Shown here: positions 22,561 through 34,649 of the stretch, piece after piece | Position numbering within the stretch: position 1 is the first letter of the stretch | How the letters are laid out: each line of letters begins with the position of its first letter | Source: Patiria miniata | Taxonomy: Eukaryota; Echinodermata; Asteroidea; Valvatida; Asterinidae | Direction: 5' to 3' | DNA length: 64,000 bases | Assembly (NCBI RefSeq): GCF_015706575.1 | Contig: NW_024037073.1 | Span: 25,340,622-25,404,621 of the forward strand | Notes under the pieces: model-generated | What the model was told of the DNA's origin: nothing | What the model saw: only the letters and a program-made list of their open reading frames with translations | Database searches by the model: none | Program-made: the position numbers and the translations under genes

Positions 22561-22714
22561 ATGGATGAGAAGCAGGGACCAACTTTTGATGATGTCCCAA
22601 CTGGGGAGGTAACGTCAACCACAGTTACAGAGGGTGATGTTTTCAAGATGCCAACAGATGTGGCCATCACTATGGATGCTATTCCCAATGAAGATGAGGA
22701 GGACAAATCCAAAG
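22561..22714 (+). CDS. TRMT2A: TRMT2A-like, exon 1 (N-terminus)
   Basis: First exon by position. ATG at 22561 opens MDEKQGPTFDDVPTGEVTS and runs to the acidic NEDEEDKSK before the AAAG|GTGACT donor. The exon leaves one base, which joins the next exon as GGT in frame. Assignment rests on exon 2, which matches the start of the TRMT2A RNA-recognition domain; this N-terminal part is low in complexity and not diagnostic. In animals TRMT2A methylates uridine 54 of tRNA. Confidence 0.6.
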
Positions 22715-22924
22715 GTGACTTGTTATTCTTTTACTTGGTGAAGACGTTTGCTCCTTTGCCAGGTCAGCTAAGTGTAATCCCATTCATGTGATTTTGTCCA
22801 TTCTTGCTTATTGGAAACTTAACACTTTAACCCAGTGAAATTAATTTTGCTGCAAAATAGTTTAGTTGCTTTCCGGGTAAGTTTTTTAAATTGGGGGAAT
22901 GAGGGTTCAATTTCATAAAAAAAA

Positions 22925-25560
22925 TTGCACCTTTACTTGGTACTTGGTACTTGGTGGTTATCCTGAATACTCCATGTGGAAGTCTAGCAAGGAGGCCTTG
23001 GGGAATTTGAACTAAATTAAATCCTTAAAGGTGTTGTGGTTTGGGGCGTCTATGGTGTCTTGAGGGAGCTTGTTCCATTTCCGGATAGTTCTGGGTAGGA
23101 ATGACTGCATATAGATGTCTGTCTTTGCTGCAATTTCTGTGAACTGGTAGTTGTGAATTCTACGAGCTGGTGCTGGTTTGGGGACTATGGATGATGAGTT
23201 AATGTGAACTATGTTGTGTATTATTTTAGTAGGTAAGTAGGTAAGTTCGTTAATTTTCCTTCTCTCTTCCAGTGAAGACCAGCCTAGGGTTGTCAACATG
23301 TTGGTCACACTGCTCAGTCTGGAACAATCTCACATTACGAAATGAGCAGCCCTCATCAGTTGCACTTTTTCCAGGAATGTTATGTTATTAGCTATGTGAG
23401 GGTTCCAAGCAATGCTGCCATATTCTAGGTGTGGTCTGACTACTGCTAGGTACAGCTTTTCTTTGACTGATCTGGATGCAGAATGAAAATTTATTTTGAT
23501 GAAGTTCAATATACGACTTGCTTTGGAAGTGGCATGTGCTGCTTGGTGATTCCAACTTAGGTTATTCTGAATGATTATTCCCAAATATGTCATGTTGGTT
23601 TTCTCTACGAGGTTGGATCCTAACATGGTGTCGTTAGTTTTGCCGGGGGCCCGCTTCCCGGAGATTCACATGATGTTACATTTGCTGGAGTTAAATTTCA
23701 TTCCCCAGGTTTGCACCCAGTGAGCCAAGTTGTCCAGGTCTTTTTGGAACATCAGTTCATCAGTTGATGAGCAGATCTTCCGATATAACAGGCAGTCGTC
23801 AGCGAAAAGGCGAGTTGTGCCAGTCACCGATTTGCTGATGTTGTTGATGAAAAGTAAAAACAGGTGGGGGCCAAGCACGGTGCCTTGTGGTATGCCACTG
23901 TCGACACTTTGCCATTTCAAAGATTTTCCATTTACCACAACTCTTTGTGACCTGTTGGTTAAGAATTCCCTGATCCATCTCTGTGTTTTTCCCCTTATCC
24001 CGTAGTAGTCTAATGTTTGGACCAGTTTTTGATGAGAAACTATGTCGAATGCTTTGGAGAAGTCAAGTACTGCCATGTCTGTGGTGATTTGTTACGAGTT
24101 GGGATTTGCAGGACAGGCCTTTACGAAAAGCATGTTGGTTTTCGTTCAGGATGTCGTGTTCCTGGAGGTGTTTCATTTATTGGCTATCAATGATGTGCTC
24201 TAATAACTTAAAGCAAACAGAGGTCAACGACACAGGTCTGTAGTTTGCCGGGTCCGCACGAGAGCCTTTCTTAAAAATGGGTGTTACGTTGGCTTTCTTC
24301 CAGTCAGATGGAAGAGAACCCAGGTCAAGTGATTGTTGGAATATGAATGCGAGTACTGGGGCAACTTCATTGGCAACTAGTTTCAAGTTGAGCGACGTCA
24401 GTAACTTGAGGACTCCTCTAACAGACACGGTGATGTTTGTCAAGTCTGGGTAGGGACTCGGTGGTAGAACTGGCTGCACATCGGTGTCATCCCTGCTGAA
24501 AACACTACAGAATTGGTCTTGTAGGGTTTCAGCTTTTTCTTGGTCAGATGTGATATTTTTCCCGTTGAGTTTTAGAATCTGAACCCCTGTGTTGTCTTTA
24601 CGAGTGCTGTTTATGTAGCGCCAACATTTCTGGGGGTTACCTGTAGATGTACAGTAGTTTCTTGTAAATGTGTGCGTTTAGCCCTTCGGATTTCGCTGTT
24701 CACTTGCTTTTGCAAAAGTTTGAATGTAGACCGCTTGTTACTGCCTTCACATAGCTGCGCTCTTTCTTCCTGCAGCAACGGATTAGGACAGTAGTGAGCC
24801 ATGAGGGTCTAGAATGTCCCTGGACTGGTTTTTGTGGTACTAATTCGTTAGTTTTCAGCCTGTCCCTAAAAATACTCCAATTGCCTCAACTGTTCTGGTT
24901 TCCGGAGATGACTGCATGAATTCGGTCTTAAGCTCGAGGACAGATTTTTTCAGCTTGGATTCATCCACGTCATTCCACTTGAAGATGGTCCTAGGGGGCT
25001 TGACAGAGCGAGGTGTGGTGATGTTTATGTCAGCTAACACTGTTGCGTGATCACTAATTCCGGAGTTGCTGTAAACATTACAAACCAGAGTTGAACGTGT
25101 GGTGAAGAGCAAATCGAAGATGTTATCTGTTCCTGTAACTGGGTCTCTCCTTGTAGTAAAATTTGCCTTTTGTTCGAGATTGTAGTCATCTGCGATGTTG
25201 ATAATTTTGGATTGAATACCGTTTGCCGAGAAAGTACATGTACCAGTCCTTGAGTTCCAAAGCATGCCTGGGATGTTGAAGTCTCCTCCAAGAATGATGA
25301 ATGGGGAGTTTACCTGAGCCTGCAATTTACTCAGACTTCTGTCTAGGTTTTCTAGAGATTCTGGCCTGTAGGAGTCGGGGGCTCTATAATATGCAGAGAT
25401 GAAGATGTCCTCTCCTTTCGGCTTGAGCGGTAGTTGGCACCCGAGTAATTCACAACCATCTTCAGAAAGTTCAATGGCTGAGAAACCATCCTTAACCAAG
25501 ATAAAGACACCTCAGCCACATCTGTCGTTTCCTCTGTCCTTGAACCTTCGTTCAACTGTC
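22925..25560 (-). mobile_element. CR1-like LINE, 5'-truncated, decayed
   Basis: Inserted antisense in the first intron of the TRMT2A-like gene. Order on the minus strand: AP endonuclease (25500-24855; YYRAPD, GGDFNIP, SDHATV); N-terminal RT (24479-24177; SDWKKANVTPIFKKG, NYRPVSL); RT core (24076-23666; LDFSKAFD, SGIPQGTVLGP, FADD catalytic box); thumb (23626-23330; YLGIIIQ, RPHLEYGSIAWNP); C-terminus (23308-23012; FLPRTIRKWNKLPQ). The last string is typical of CR1/L2-type elements. The domains lie in several frames with stops between them (for example near 24480-24610, 24080-24170 and 23627-23665), so it is inactive. The 3' end shows a (ACTTGGT)n heptamer at about 22933-22955, a usual CR1-like tail. 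Confidence 0.88.
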
Positions 25561-25637
25561 AAACTTGTGAATGTCTGATGAATGAATGCAAAGTTTACAA
25601 AGCCATTCATATCTTAAAACATTCATTCCTTTATAAA

Positions 25638-26616
25638 GCCCTGTCCGCACTGGACTCTTTTTGGTCAAACTTACCAAGACTATGGGTACTTTTCCCATTT
25701 TAAGTCCAGTGCGGACAGCCTAGGACGTTTTCCTCTCAGTTACTTTTCCTGAGTCCAGCGGTTACTTTTACTGGCCAACTGCTGCCCAGGAAAACTGATC
25801 ACGTGCCCAGGAAAATTGACCAGGTCACTTTTCCCGAGACGATAAGTCCAGTGCGGACAGTGCGAGTCGGTAAAAGTGGCTCCGGAAAGTGACATCCGGC
25901 CCGAGTGCGAGTATCATGCATACAGAAACAGCACGATCCCACACGTGATGTGGCCGAACATTTTGTGGAAACACGTACGCTGCGGTGTGTCAAGTCCGAG
26001 TGGTAAAATCTTGTTATAAATATATTTTAACGGAGAATACATTCACAGAAAATATCAAGATCACCTTCTGGGAAATACTTTGCAGTTATTCTTTTTCTCC
26101 ACCAATGTTTGTTTTGTATTTTCTACGATCCAATTTCGTCCTGTTACGCCGTGTAGTCTGCATGGCACCGTACGTAGGCCGCAGTCCCTGGTTCCGGTCC
26201 TACAGTGTACATCATAGCTTTGATTCTGTTAGCATGCGGTGGGAACCAGCGATTACCGATGGAACTGCTGCCGCATGGCTTCGATGTCGTCCATCACAAA
26301 TGCGTCAGAATAGTAGGCATTTTCGTCAAGATTTATCGTGTCAAGATGAAATAACATCGTATGTTACGATTATATTGTGCATTTTAATGGTGTGTGTAAT
26401 ATTATACTGTGCGTATCGGGGGCTGAAAAAAAATGTGATCGGCATTTTATTTCCTGTGCGCGTGACTGTGACAGCTCGGTCACTTCTCCCACACGGTCTG
26501 GGTAAAATTTCCCGTGTCGAAAGTCCAAGTGCGGACAGTGGTCACATTTGACCATTTCTCATTTTACCATCGTCTCGGTAAAACCTTCCAAAAAAAAAGT
26601 CCAGTGCGGACACGGC
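25638..26616. mobile_element. MITE with GTCCGCACTGGACT termini
   Basis: Termini CTGTCCGCACTGGACT and AGTCCAGTGCGGACA are inverted. The same box also occurs inside (near 25701, 25849 and 26523), so arms are composite. Gtctcgg-aaa-ttacc words are mirrored near both ends. A perfect target duplication is not visible. The internal open frame (25985-26551) has no family. Confidence 0.7.
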
Positions 26617-26639
26617 TTAAGATGGAATTTTGCGTTGTG

Positions 26640-26740
26640 AGTGATTTTTTTCCAAATTTCACTCGGAAGGTACCACACTGAGTATACAGTGTTTATACGT
26701 CGGTGCAGGGCGAAACCTAATTTGATTCATTCTTTGTTTG
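26640..26740 (+). mobile_element. SINE tail fragment
   Basis: Contains cactgagtatacagtgttta and cgtcggtgcagggc, the conserved tail of the tRNA-Ser-like SINE seen at 50.8 kb. The tRNA head is lost. Confidence 0.7.
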
Positions 26741-27255
26741 ATTAATACAAAGCCCATTAAAAAGGCAAATAAATATATCAAAATATTATGAGGCATCAAT
26801 AAAGTATCAAGTATCAGAAAAGCATACTAGTTCAAATACCAGAATGGTGATAGTACATAGCATTATTTGTGCTTGGCAGTTTTGAATTACGCACACAAAA
26901 ACAGCAGCTTGTAGAAATTGGTCATTTTTGGGAACCGTCCAAATTAAGATATTTATATATAGGTTTATCTCTAACTTTACAATGAGGTTCGTATTTTAAA
27001 GCATTAATCTTTTTTCAGGTACTGTGTACAATTGTTGTACATCTATATTAACAGTATTCAACTTTGGGATGTTTCTTATTCAAAATTTGCAATTCATTGA
27101 TCTGTTTGTCAGTGTGAACTGATTTTGTTGTGCAGTGTCTCACTTAAAAACTCACAATTAAACTTACAAATATCTCATGCCTAAAATAAAATCAAAGTCA
27201 ACTTATTTTCTCTGATTGGAGTTGGTCTTTTAATTTGTTTGTTTTTGTGCATCAG

Positions 27256-27413
27256 GTCTTGACCCACAAGATAACCATTCCACCAGCACCTCTGACGTAC
27301 CAGTGACTGGGGCTGCCATGACGGATCCTTATCACTATCTGACGCAACAGCACTTCACCTTAGAGATCTTCAAGATTGAGATCCAAAACCTCCCAAGATA
27401 TTTTGGATTTGCG
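27256..27413 (+). CDS. TRMT2A: TRMT2A-like, exon 2 (start of RRM), copy A
   Basis: The exon follows a gcatcag acceptor and ends GCG|GTGAGT in phase 0. It reads on from exon 1 without a break. The peptide ends with YHYLTQQHFTLEIFKIEIQ and NLPRYFGFA, which lines up with human TRMT2A (YSYIRDDLFTSEIFKLELQ, NVPRHASFS), the first strand and helix of its RNA-recognition motif. The remaining RRM exon(s) were not found between here and 38066; the next recognised exon needs two bases from its predecessor, whereas this one ends in phase 0, so at least one exon is missing or too diverged. A broken second copy is at 43574-43732. Confidence 0.75.
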
Positions 27414-28199
27414 GTGAGTTTGCTCTCTATGCTTTCAACTCTCGATAATGATAATACAGTTTGTGCTCTGTTAAGAGTTCATAATGTTTTCCATGGTGAA
27501 GATTTCTCAGGGTCTTTTTGTAATTTTGTTTAACAGAATTTAAAGGCAATTGGATAAATTTCACTACAACCTGGAAATATCCTAGCCTCATGTCTATATG
27601 AAAGTAATGGTAAACTGCATGTACATGTAGAAAGTTGTAATCTTTTTTCCAGTGCACTTTTTACAGTGCCCGTACACTTTAATAGTTGTTTCTTCCGTTG
27701 CTGTGATATCGCTTTAGGTATTTCACATTTACAGCTTTGTGATTTTCTGTGTAACTTGTGAAACTAGAATTCATTGCATTGCAGTTTGTTGTTAAAGTAT
27801 CTGACTGACTGCCTGTGCCTCGTGCACAATGAACAAACAGTCACATCAACCTCAACCAGAACACTTTGTAACTTTCCGTCCTTAAACAGCAGTGACACTG
27901 AAGTTCCAGCTCATGACATCACTGTATTGCTCATGAATATGGAACTTGGCACTTTCTTAAAAGTATTTTAAAGCCTGGAGCATCGTAACCCTTCATCAAC
28001 TAAAAACCTCAAAATCTGTTTCAAACACATTTTAAATATCTGCAGTGGAAAATGTAGGGTTATACTGTACAAATGTAGATGTTTGTGCCAATTCATGTAT
28101 ATTTTCACACAGACAAAGCTTAAAAACAAACTTGCTCATTTAAACGCACACAAAAACCTCATTCAAGTAACATTTAACGTGTCCATAAGTATGCAGTTT

Positions 28200-31100
28200 T
28201 GTAATCCATTTGCCTAGACGATCATTTTCAAGTATTTCTGAACCAAGAATGTAAGATTTGCTGTGATCTGGCAGATGCAAGATAGGCGCAGATACAAGTG
28301 GCGCTTTCAGCGTGCTCAATGCATGTTCCTGTGCCTCTTCCCATTTCACATGATTTGGTTTTCCTTTCTTAGTCAGATCGGAAAAGTTCGGAATGAATTT
28401 GCAATAGTAATTAACAAGGCTTATAAGTGATCGAACTTCCTTTTTCATTCGTGGACAAGATGCATTCAGGATTTTTGTGATCTTTTCCGTCTGTGGCTTT
28501 ACAACACCGTTTCCTACAATGTGCCCTAGAAAATCAAGGAAATCATATCCGGCCATAATTTGCCTTGCGCAAGGGGTTCAAAACATCTTGAATTGTTTCG
28601 ATGTGTTGTTCCCAAGTATCCGTGTATATTAGAATATCATCAATGAAATTCACGACATGCTGTATGTTTTCCAGCAATTTTCTCATCATGCGTATGAAAG
28701 TAGCCGGTGCATTTACCGTTCTGAAAACTACAAATGTATTTACTTTTTGAGGAGATTTGCGTGAAATGTGTGTGGCTTAGGCCAAAAAAAAAATATAGTT
28801 CTGCTTCCGATAACATGCCTTTCAAAAATAGGGTCGGTCGGTCGGAATTTTTTTTTTTTTTGCCAATTTTTTTATGCAGATTGAATGGGGTATTCAATTA
28901 TATGCGAAGTTTTAGCCTGAACTATTTCTATTGCACTACGAAAGCTATACATGAAATGGCAACAAAAAGTGAGTAAAACCTACCTTTAATTATTGTCAAT
29001 ATATTAACGTTCGATAATTTCAAAAAATAATGGAAAATTCAGGCTGTTCGCACCATATGCACAACGCTAGTCAAGACGCGGGAAGCTGGCCAAAACTCCG
29101 AGGTGTGTGATGCGTGCGTGTGTGGCGAGCGGCCCACCATGGGCCGACAGACCTGTTTTTAAGGTCAACAATTTCGGGAAACACGCGGCATGTATCACTC
29201 CAAATACGAGTAGTGCGATCTCAAAATGAACTTTTGAACACAGAAAATACATGCACAGACAAGCTAGATCAATTCTGTAAACTAACTTGCAAAAATGTTC
29301 TTTCTCCATCGGTGTTTTCTTGGCATTTTTACGATGTCGAATCCGACCAGTTGACAGTGGCCTGCACTGTACTGATAGCACACAATCGGTCACATAGCTA
29401 GCTATGGACTGGTTACCATTTTCATTATGTCTTCTAAATTGGCCCCTGCGCGGCGCAGCGGGAACCAGTCGTCGCCACGTGATTAGAGTCACCGTGCGTG
29501 ACATCGGATTGCGAAGTAGTTATATGGCGAGGCGAATTTGTAATAACGGAGGTTTCTTTTGAAAAAAAGCGAATGTAAGTAAGAAAACAAATAAATACAA
29601 GCATATTTGGATGCAAAAGGGTTGTTGAGAGGTATTTTGTGAAGACAGAAAAAGACAGATTTTATTTGTATTTATTCAATTTTTGTGTGTGTGTGTGTGT
29701 GTGTCGGGTCGGTCGGGTAACCGGAAGCAGAACTATTCTTTTTTTTGGCCTTACTGCTCATCTCAATACAGTTGTCGTGTTGTGCAACTTTTCGTAATAC
29801 AGGAAATGGCCCTTTCCATTGCATGAGTCATTTGTTCGCGTCAGTTGGCATAACAACTAATACTTGGTGACCGGTATCAAACTTTTGATCTCAAGTACGC
29901 GCGTCGTAGTATTTCTTATAGCTAGTACTGGACTTCGCGAGTTCTTCTCAAGCTAGTTCGCAAGTAGACTCTAGCCGTTCACACAAGTCTATGACATACT
30001 GGTAAGTTGTCTTTACCTCTTTATCTAATTTTTCTCCAGTCCATAACTCTCTGAGGATAGTAAGAGGACCTCGTACTGAACAACCGTACTGTACATGAGC
30101 TCAAAGGGAGAGTAGCCCGTGCTCTCTTGCGGAGATTCTCAATACGCGAACAACAGCGCAGGGATATACCGATCCCAATCACGCAGACTCTCACTGCACA
30201 TGCGCCTTAACATTCGTTTCAGTGTACCGTTGAATTTCTCAACAAGTCCATTACAGATTGGATGGTAGGGTGTAGTTTGCAGTTGTTTCATTGACATAAG
30301 TCTGCCTATTTCTTTCATTAGATCGGAGGTGAATTGTGCGCCCATACCTGATAGCATTTCATTTAGATCATTGGAGTGAAGATTTCAAACAACGCTTCCA
30401 TTACGCGTTCTGTTTCAATAGGGCTACGGCTTCCGAATAGCGCGTTGCATAGTCGACCAAAGTCAGAATGTGAATTGGTCCTATCAAGTCTACGGCTACT
30501 CGTCTAAACGGCGTATCAATTAAAGGTATTCTACCTACATGTAGAGTAACCGTGCCGACACGACCTTTCGCGACCGTTCTTTGGCATATGTCACAGGAAA
30601 CGCAGTATCTTCTGATATCGCCTTGCACGCCTGGCCAAAAGAAATTTGCAAGTACGCGGTCTTTTGTTTTCTTGATACCAAGATGCCCTGCCATGGTGGA
30701 ATTGTGTACATGCTTCAATACCATAGAGTGCATTTTCTTTGGGAGTACCAACTGTGTGATTACACAATTTTGTCTGTCGACGGTGAAGCGAATTCATGGT
30801 AGAGTAATCCGTCCGTTCATGTTGCGCTTTAATTATTTACGTACGAGATTCGGAGAGATTTTGCACTTCGGGAACTTTAAGATGACGCAAGTTCGTGACT
30901 TTCTTTAGCTTTTGCGCTCTTGTCTCAACTGCAGCTGTTTTCTCGTCGCGAGGGCTTTGGCATTTCTGTTCCGGTGTGTCATTTCGTTTACCTGACCAAC
31001 TGGGATCAGGATCACGTGGGTCTCTAACACCTGTTATGTTTCCCTATAATATCGTACAAGGGATTTGGCATACACCATGCATTCACGGTTCCTACAAAAT

Positions 31101-31330
31101 ACAGCGAATCTATTTCAATACGCGCAACTGAAACATTCCGTGTACTGTCTAGAAGAACACACTTTTGTTTTGGCTCCAACATTTGTTCCTTCTACTAAAC
31201 TCTGTTTGACGACAACCGTACTACATCAGCTATCACGCAGAACCTTAATTAACCGTTTCGTTGCCCTACTGGAATTTGATTACCGATTGTACACGTGACA
31301 CTAATCATGGGGACTTCATGCCCACAAGAC
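28200..31330 (-). mobile_element. Ty3/gypsy retrotransposon fossil (protease-like, integrase, RT/RNase H)
   Basis: Parts on the minus strand, in order: a protease/linker region (about 31310-30900) with a GVRDPRDPDPSWSG-type box followed by VETRAQ; integrase (30751-30139) with the HHCC zinc-binding segment (HVHN...GHLG, CDICQ) and the D,D core region (VDLIGP, GMGAQFTSD, NGLVEKFNGTLKRM); then RT with a FIDDILIYT catalytic box and RNase H junction (28770-28140; SLVNYYCKFIPNFSDLTKKG). It is broken, with multiple breaks, incomplete and without recognised LTRs. A MITE sits inside it (28780-29750). Integrase precedes RT, unlike most Ty3/gypsy elements. Its absence from the paralogous copy B shows that it entered after the duplication. 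Confidence 0.82.
28780..29750. mobile_element. PIF/Harbinger-like MITE (TTA target) inside the gypsy fossil
   Basis: Inverted ends GGCCAAAAAAA...TAGTTCTGCTTCCG and the inverse, with gggtcggtcgg boxes just inside both. TTA is duplicated at 28777-28779 and 29751-29753, the target typical of PIF/Harbinger elements. It is 971 bp, with a (GT)n run at 29688-29704. Frames inside have no transposase features. Confidence 0.85.
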
Positions 31331-31373
31331 AGTTTCAAATTTTCTCCTATTTGACCTGCACATTCGCATAGTG

Positions 31374-33673
31374 CAGGCCTCGATCTTAGGCAAAAAAAGG
31401 GGCAGGCCACTTTGGCCTTGCCCCCATCAAAATTCCACAGGGCGCCAAGGCCAACTCAAGGGGGCACCAAGGCTCATCATTTCAAAACCTTTAATTTACA
31501 TTTATTTACAGCCAGTGTACACACGCCTATTTTCTAGGTCACATAAACAATCTCAGAGTATTCAGTTCTCGTACAAATGTACACCATGTCCAAAGAGCTT
31601 CGTTTCCGATTTCGCTTTATCGCTTGTAGCTTTTAATGTTCTGATCAAATTTTTAAATAAATCGCTTTCTTTGTAATATAATACAGTTGATGTTTCTGTA
31701 AGATAACATTTGACTAATGTTGATCTGGAATCTTCAAACTTAGGCACCCAAATAGCACTGTTAGCAGGCGGAGCCGAATGAAGACCGAGTTTTGGAAAAT
31801 CTCGGTAACGGTCGCCAAATTCAAAATTGTACATAACACAGCAAAAAATTCACCCATACGATCCCAGTATATTTGACGCACAGTTTTCTCTAAATGAAAG
31901 CAATGAATATGAATTATCAATTGTCGGCGAAACTTCAGAAATTTTCGGAAAAAGGAGGAATTCCTCCCGTTTTAGTCATGTGACGTAAATTGTAATACAA
32001 TGTACATTTTGTATTACTGGAGGCTATCGGACCTAAGATTCATCAGGAATAGTCAGAAATCTTTTGGTCTGGGAACCAGACTAGCTTATCGAGCCGCATT
32101 CGGAGCCGCCTCAACCTCCTCCTCATGGGTTTCAACCTCCTCCTCATGGCGACCAACTCGCAGTTGCATTTTGTCCAAACATTGCCTTGCGCGATACCCA
32201 TTGAGACGAGGTTGAGACGGCTCCGAATGCGGCTTGATAAGCACAGACCCGCCAACCTTTGGGATCAAAAAACTGTATTCTGAATCTCCAAAAATTGTGT
32301 TTTTCATTACAAAACTGTATTTTTCAAAAATATGCATAGACGGGCTATACGAACAAATAAATGTGGCTGCAATGCTCCATTTTTAATACATCTTAATTAA
32401 AGTTATCAAAAAAATGACCAGAGGTCTTCCTGCGGGTGGTAAACCCAATCAAACAATTTGCATGAATAAGGATATTGATCATATACCTTACTCATAAACA
32501 AACTGCTTTAAAAACTATTTAATGCATGTCTACTTAAACATAAACTAAAGACTAGACTTCTTCATGTTTGAAATAAATAAACCTTTAATGCAGGTGAAAC
32601 ATTCATTTGGCCATGTTCAGACACCATGTTGGCTAAAACGGTAAAAGTTAAAACGGTCGCTCGCCACGGGAGGTCCGGCCGTCGTAAAAAATAAAACTAC
32701 CGAGCTTCCAGACATCGTTTTAAGTATAGCAAGTTCAACTCGAAGCAGTTTATCATAGTTTCTAAGGTCACGTACAACATCCGCCTCAGCAAAAACCGCG
32801 CGCTAAAAAGAGCCTTCACTCTTCCATTTTGACAGTTCGCTACACGTGGTCTGAGCCTCTCACCGTGTGATGCGTGTTGCCATGCTGTGTTTGACATCGC
32901 AGCCCCGGCCGGTCATGTAGCGTGGCACACGGTAAACACGACGACAGTCACTTGTCCAGCGCGGCGATTCCCCCATTTTTTAAGTATCGTGTAGGCCTTA
33001 CACCATTTGTGTTAAAATTTGGGGCACTATTTTCTGTACCTTTCGTGGTGCAGAAAGACATAAAAATGTTCTAAAAAGTTGATTGAAAACAAACGTCATT
33101 GAACAGATTTCACTGCACTCATCAACTTGACAACTTGCCCGCACAATATGTCAGTCACGTGAAAATACACATGATATTAACGTTGCAATATTGACCAATC
33201 AACGCCAAGGTTTTCCTGGTAGTTGAATATATTAGTGTAGTATGATAATTACGCTCCGGTTAGTGGTTGTTGCATTGGCATATATGCATAATGTACATCG
33301 TACAGTGGCACCGCGCCGTATGTTGGGCCGTAGCCGGGAGATCGGGAAGGGCTGCCCGCTGGGGTATGGTGTATCAGATGACCCGCCTGTGTACGTACAT
33401 ACGAACACAACAACGATAACCATAAAAAGAAGTGTATTATTTTCGCCGCGACTAGACGTTTGTTGAATGGTGTTTGTATGCACAGATCCTCTACACAATA
33501 TCTGTGATGTATGATTGTCATGACGGGACATGCAGAGGTAAAATACAAACATGACAAAAGGGCACGCTGGCCAAGTTGGCCGCTACGTGTGTATTTTTTG
33601 AAGGGGCATTGCGGCCAAGTTGGAAGGGCATGCGGTCATTGGCCACAGTGGCCGCTGTAAAGATCGAGGCCTG
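31374..33673. mobile_element. probable hAT-like non-autonomous element
   Basis: CAGGCCTCGATCTT at 31374 and AAGATCGAGGCCTG ending at 33673 are inverted. Just inside each end lie GGCCA/TTGGCC-rich stretches. Termini starting CAG suggest hAT. Flanks (gcatagtg / atagcgat) do not give a clean 8-bp duplication. It contains a smaller MITE at about 32083-32243. Otherwise the interior shows no gene: short frames on both strands near 33230-33560 are not credible. Confidence 0.5.
32083..32243. mobile_element. small hairpin MITE (~160 bp)
   Basis: GCTTATCGAGCCGCATTCGG and its inverse CCGAATGCGGCTTGATAAGC form the ends. The interior has a duplicated caacctcctcctcatgg. The frames seen on both strands here are produced by the symmetry. 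Confidence 0.75.
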
Positions 33674-34089
33674 ATAGCGATGACTTTTCGGTTATGCACC
33701 CAGCAACTTCTTGTATTTCTTGCCCTGTTTCTTTGTCAGTTCGTTCTGTTACTTCCACACTTGCATATTGAGCTAGATAGCCCTATGAACAAGAACAATA
33801 CAAGCACTATCAAACTAATCCTAGCGCAAGTGCGTTTGTGAGGGGAGATTCCAGAAATACCTAACTTACGCAACAACAGCTTGATTCCATGTGACTTAGT
33901 GCGCGTTACATAATCGCCAACATGACATGACAATCTGTCTATAGGCATCGCAATTTGGGCTTCTCAATGCACGCTGCCTAGCAAGGGCTTCCATAAACCA
34001 CCTTGAACATCTATCCTGTATAACCACACACCTGAGACTACCGGCTTTTCTCAATTTGTTTTTTTTCATTTCCCGGACGAGCCCCCATT

Positions 34090-34276
34090 TGTCACATTCC
34101 CTGGTTTGCTCCTCCCCAAGAAATATAACCCTCAGTAGTCTGGAACACCGTCACACAAAATAAATTGTCAAGTGAATTGACATTTTATTTTTTGTGACAA
34201 TTTATTTTGTGTGATGGTAGTACCAGACTTCTGAGGGTCATATTTCTTGGGGAGGGGCAAACCAGGGAATGTGACA
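34090..34276. mobile_element. near-perfect hairpin MITE (187 bp)
   Basis: TGTCACATTCCCTGGTTTGC at the left is inverted at the right end, and the match continues almost to the centre (cacacaaaataaattgtca / tgacaatttattttgtgtg). Its right end is exactly where similarity to duplication copy B resumes (ctgacagttggttgc), so it forms the boundary of the insertion block. Confidence 0.85.
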
Positions 34277-34439
34277 CTGACAGTTGGTTGCAAACTGTTC
34301 TGGTCCTGCACATTACTTATGACACAGGAAGTATTGACAATTCCCTACTTTAAAGTAAAATACGTTTCTATTCTTGATAATATGCTGTGAATGTTTCTCG
34401 TTACCAGTAAGGTGTTTCATGGTAATATGCGCCAATCAC

Positions 34440-34510
34440 AAGATGAAAATCAAATTAAGTTTCGCCCTTCTCGGACGTATACTATACACTGTTTACTCAG
34501 TGTGTTAAGG
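34440..34510 (-). mobile_element. SINE tail fragment
   Basis: Contains agtttcgcccttctcggacg and tacactgtttactcagtgtg, the inverse of the tRNA-Ser-like SINE tail. It lies where copy B carries the GPCR C-terminal half, which copy A lacks. Confidence 0.65.
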
Positions 34511-34649
34511 GCCTGTCACATTATATGCGATCTCATAGGAGACCTTACGGCGACCAAAAATATTTCATAAATTTATGCGAGGACATAAAGAAAATGCAGC
34601 CAGGACACAAGAAAATGACAGCTTTCTGTATCAAAGATTGATATTATTG

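Noticed and set aside
25985-26551. 188-codon plus-strand frame
   Set aside because: Inside a MITE, no family, irregular composition.
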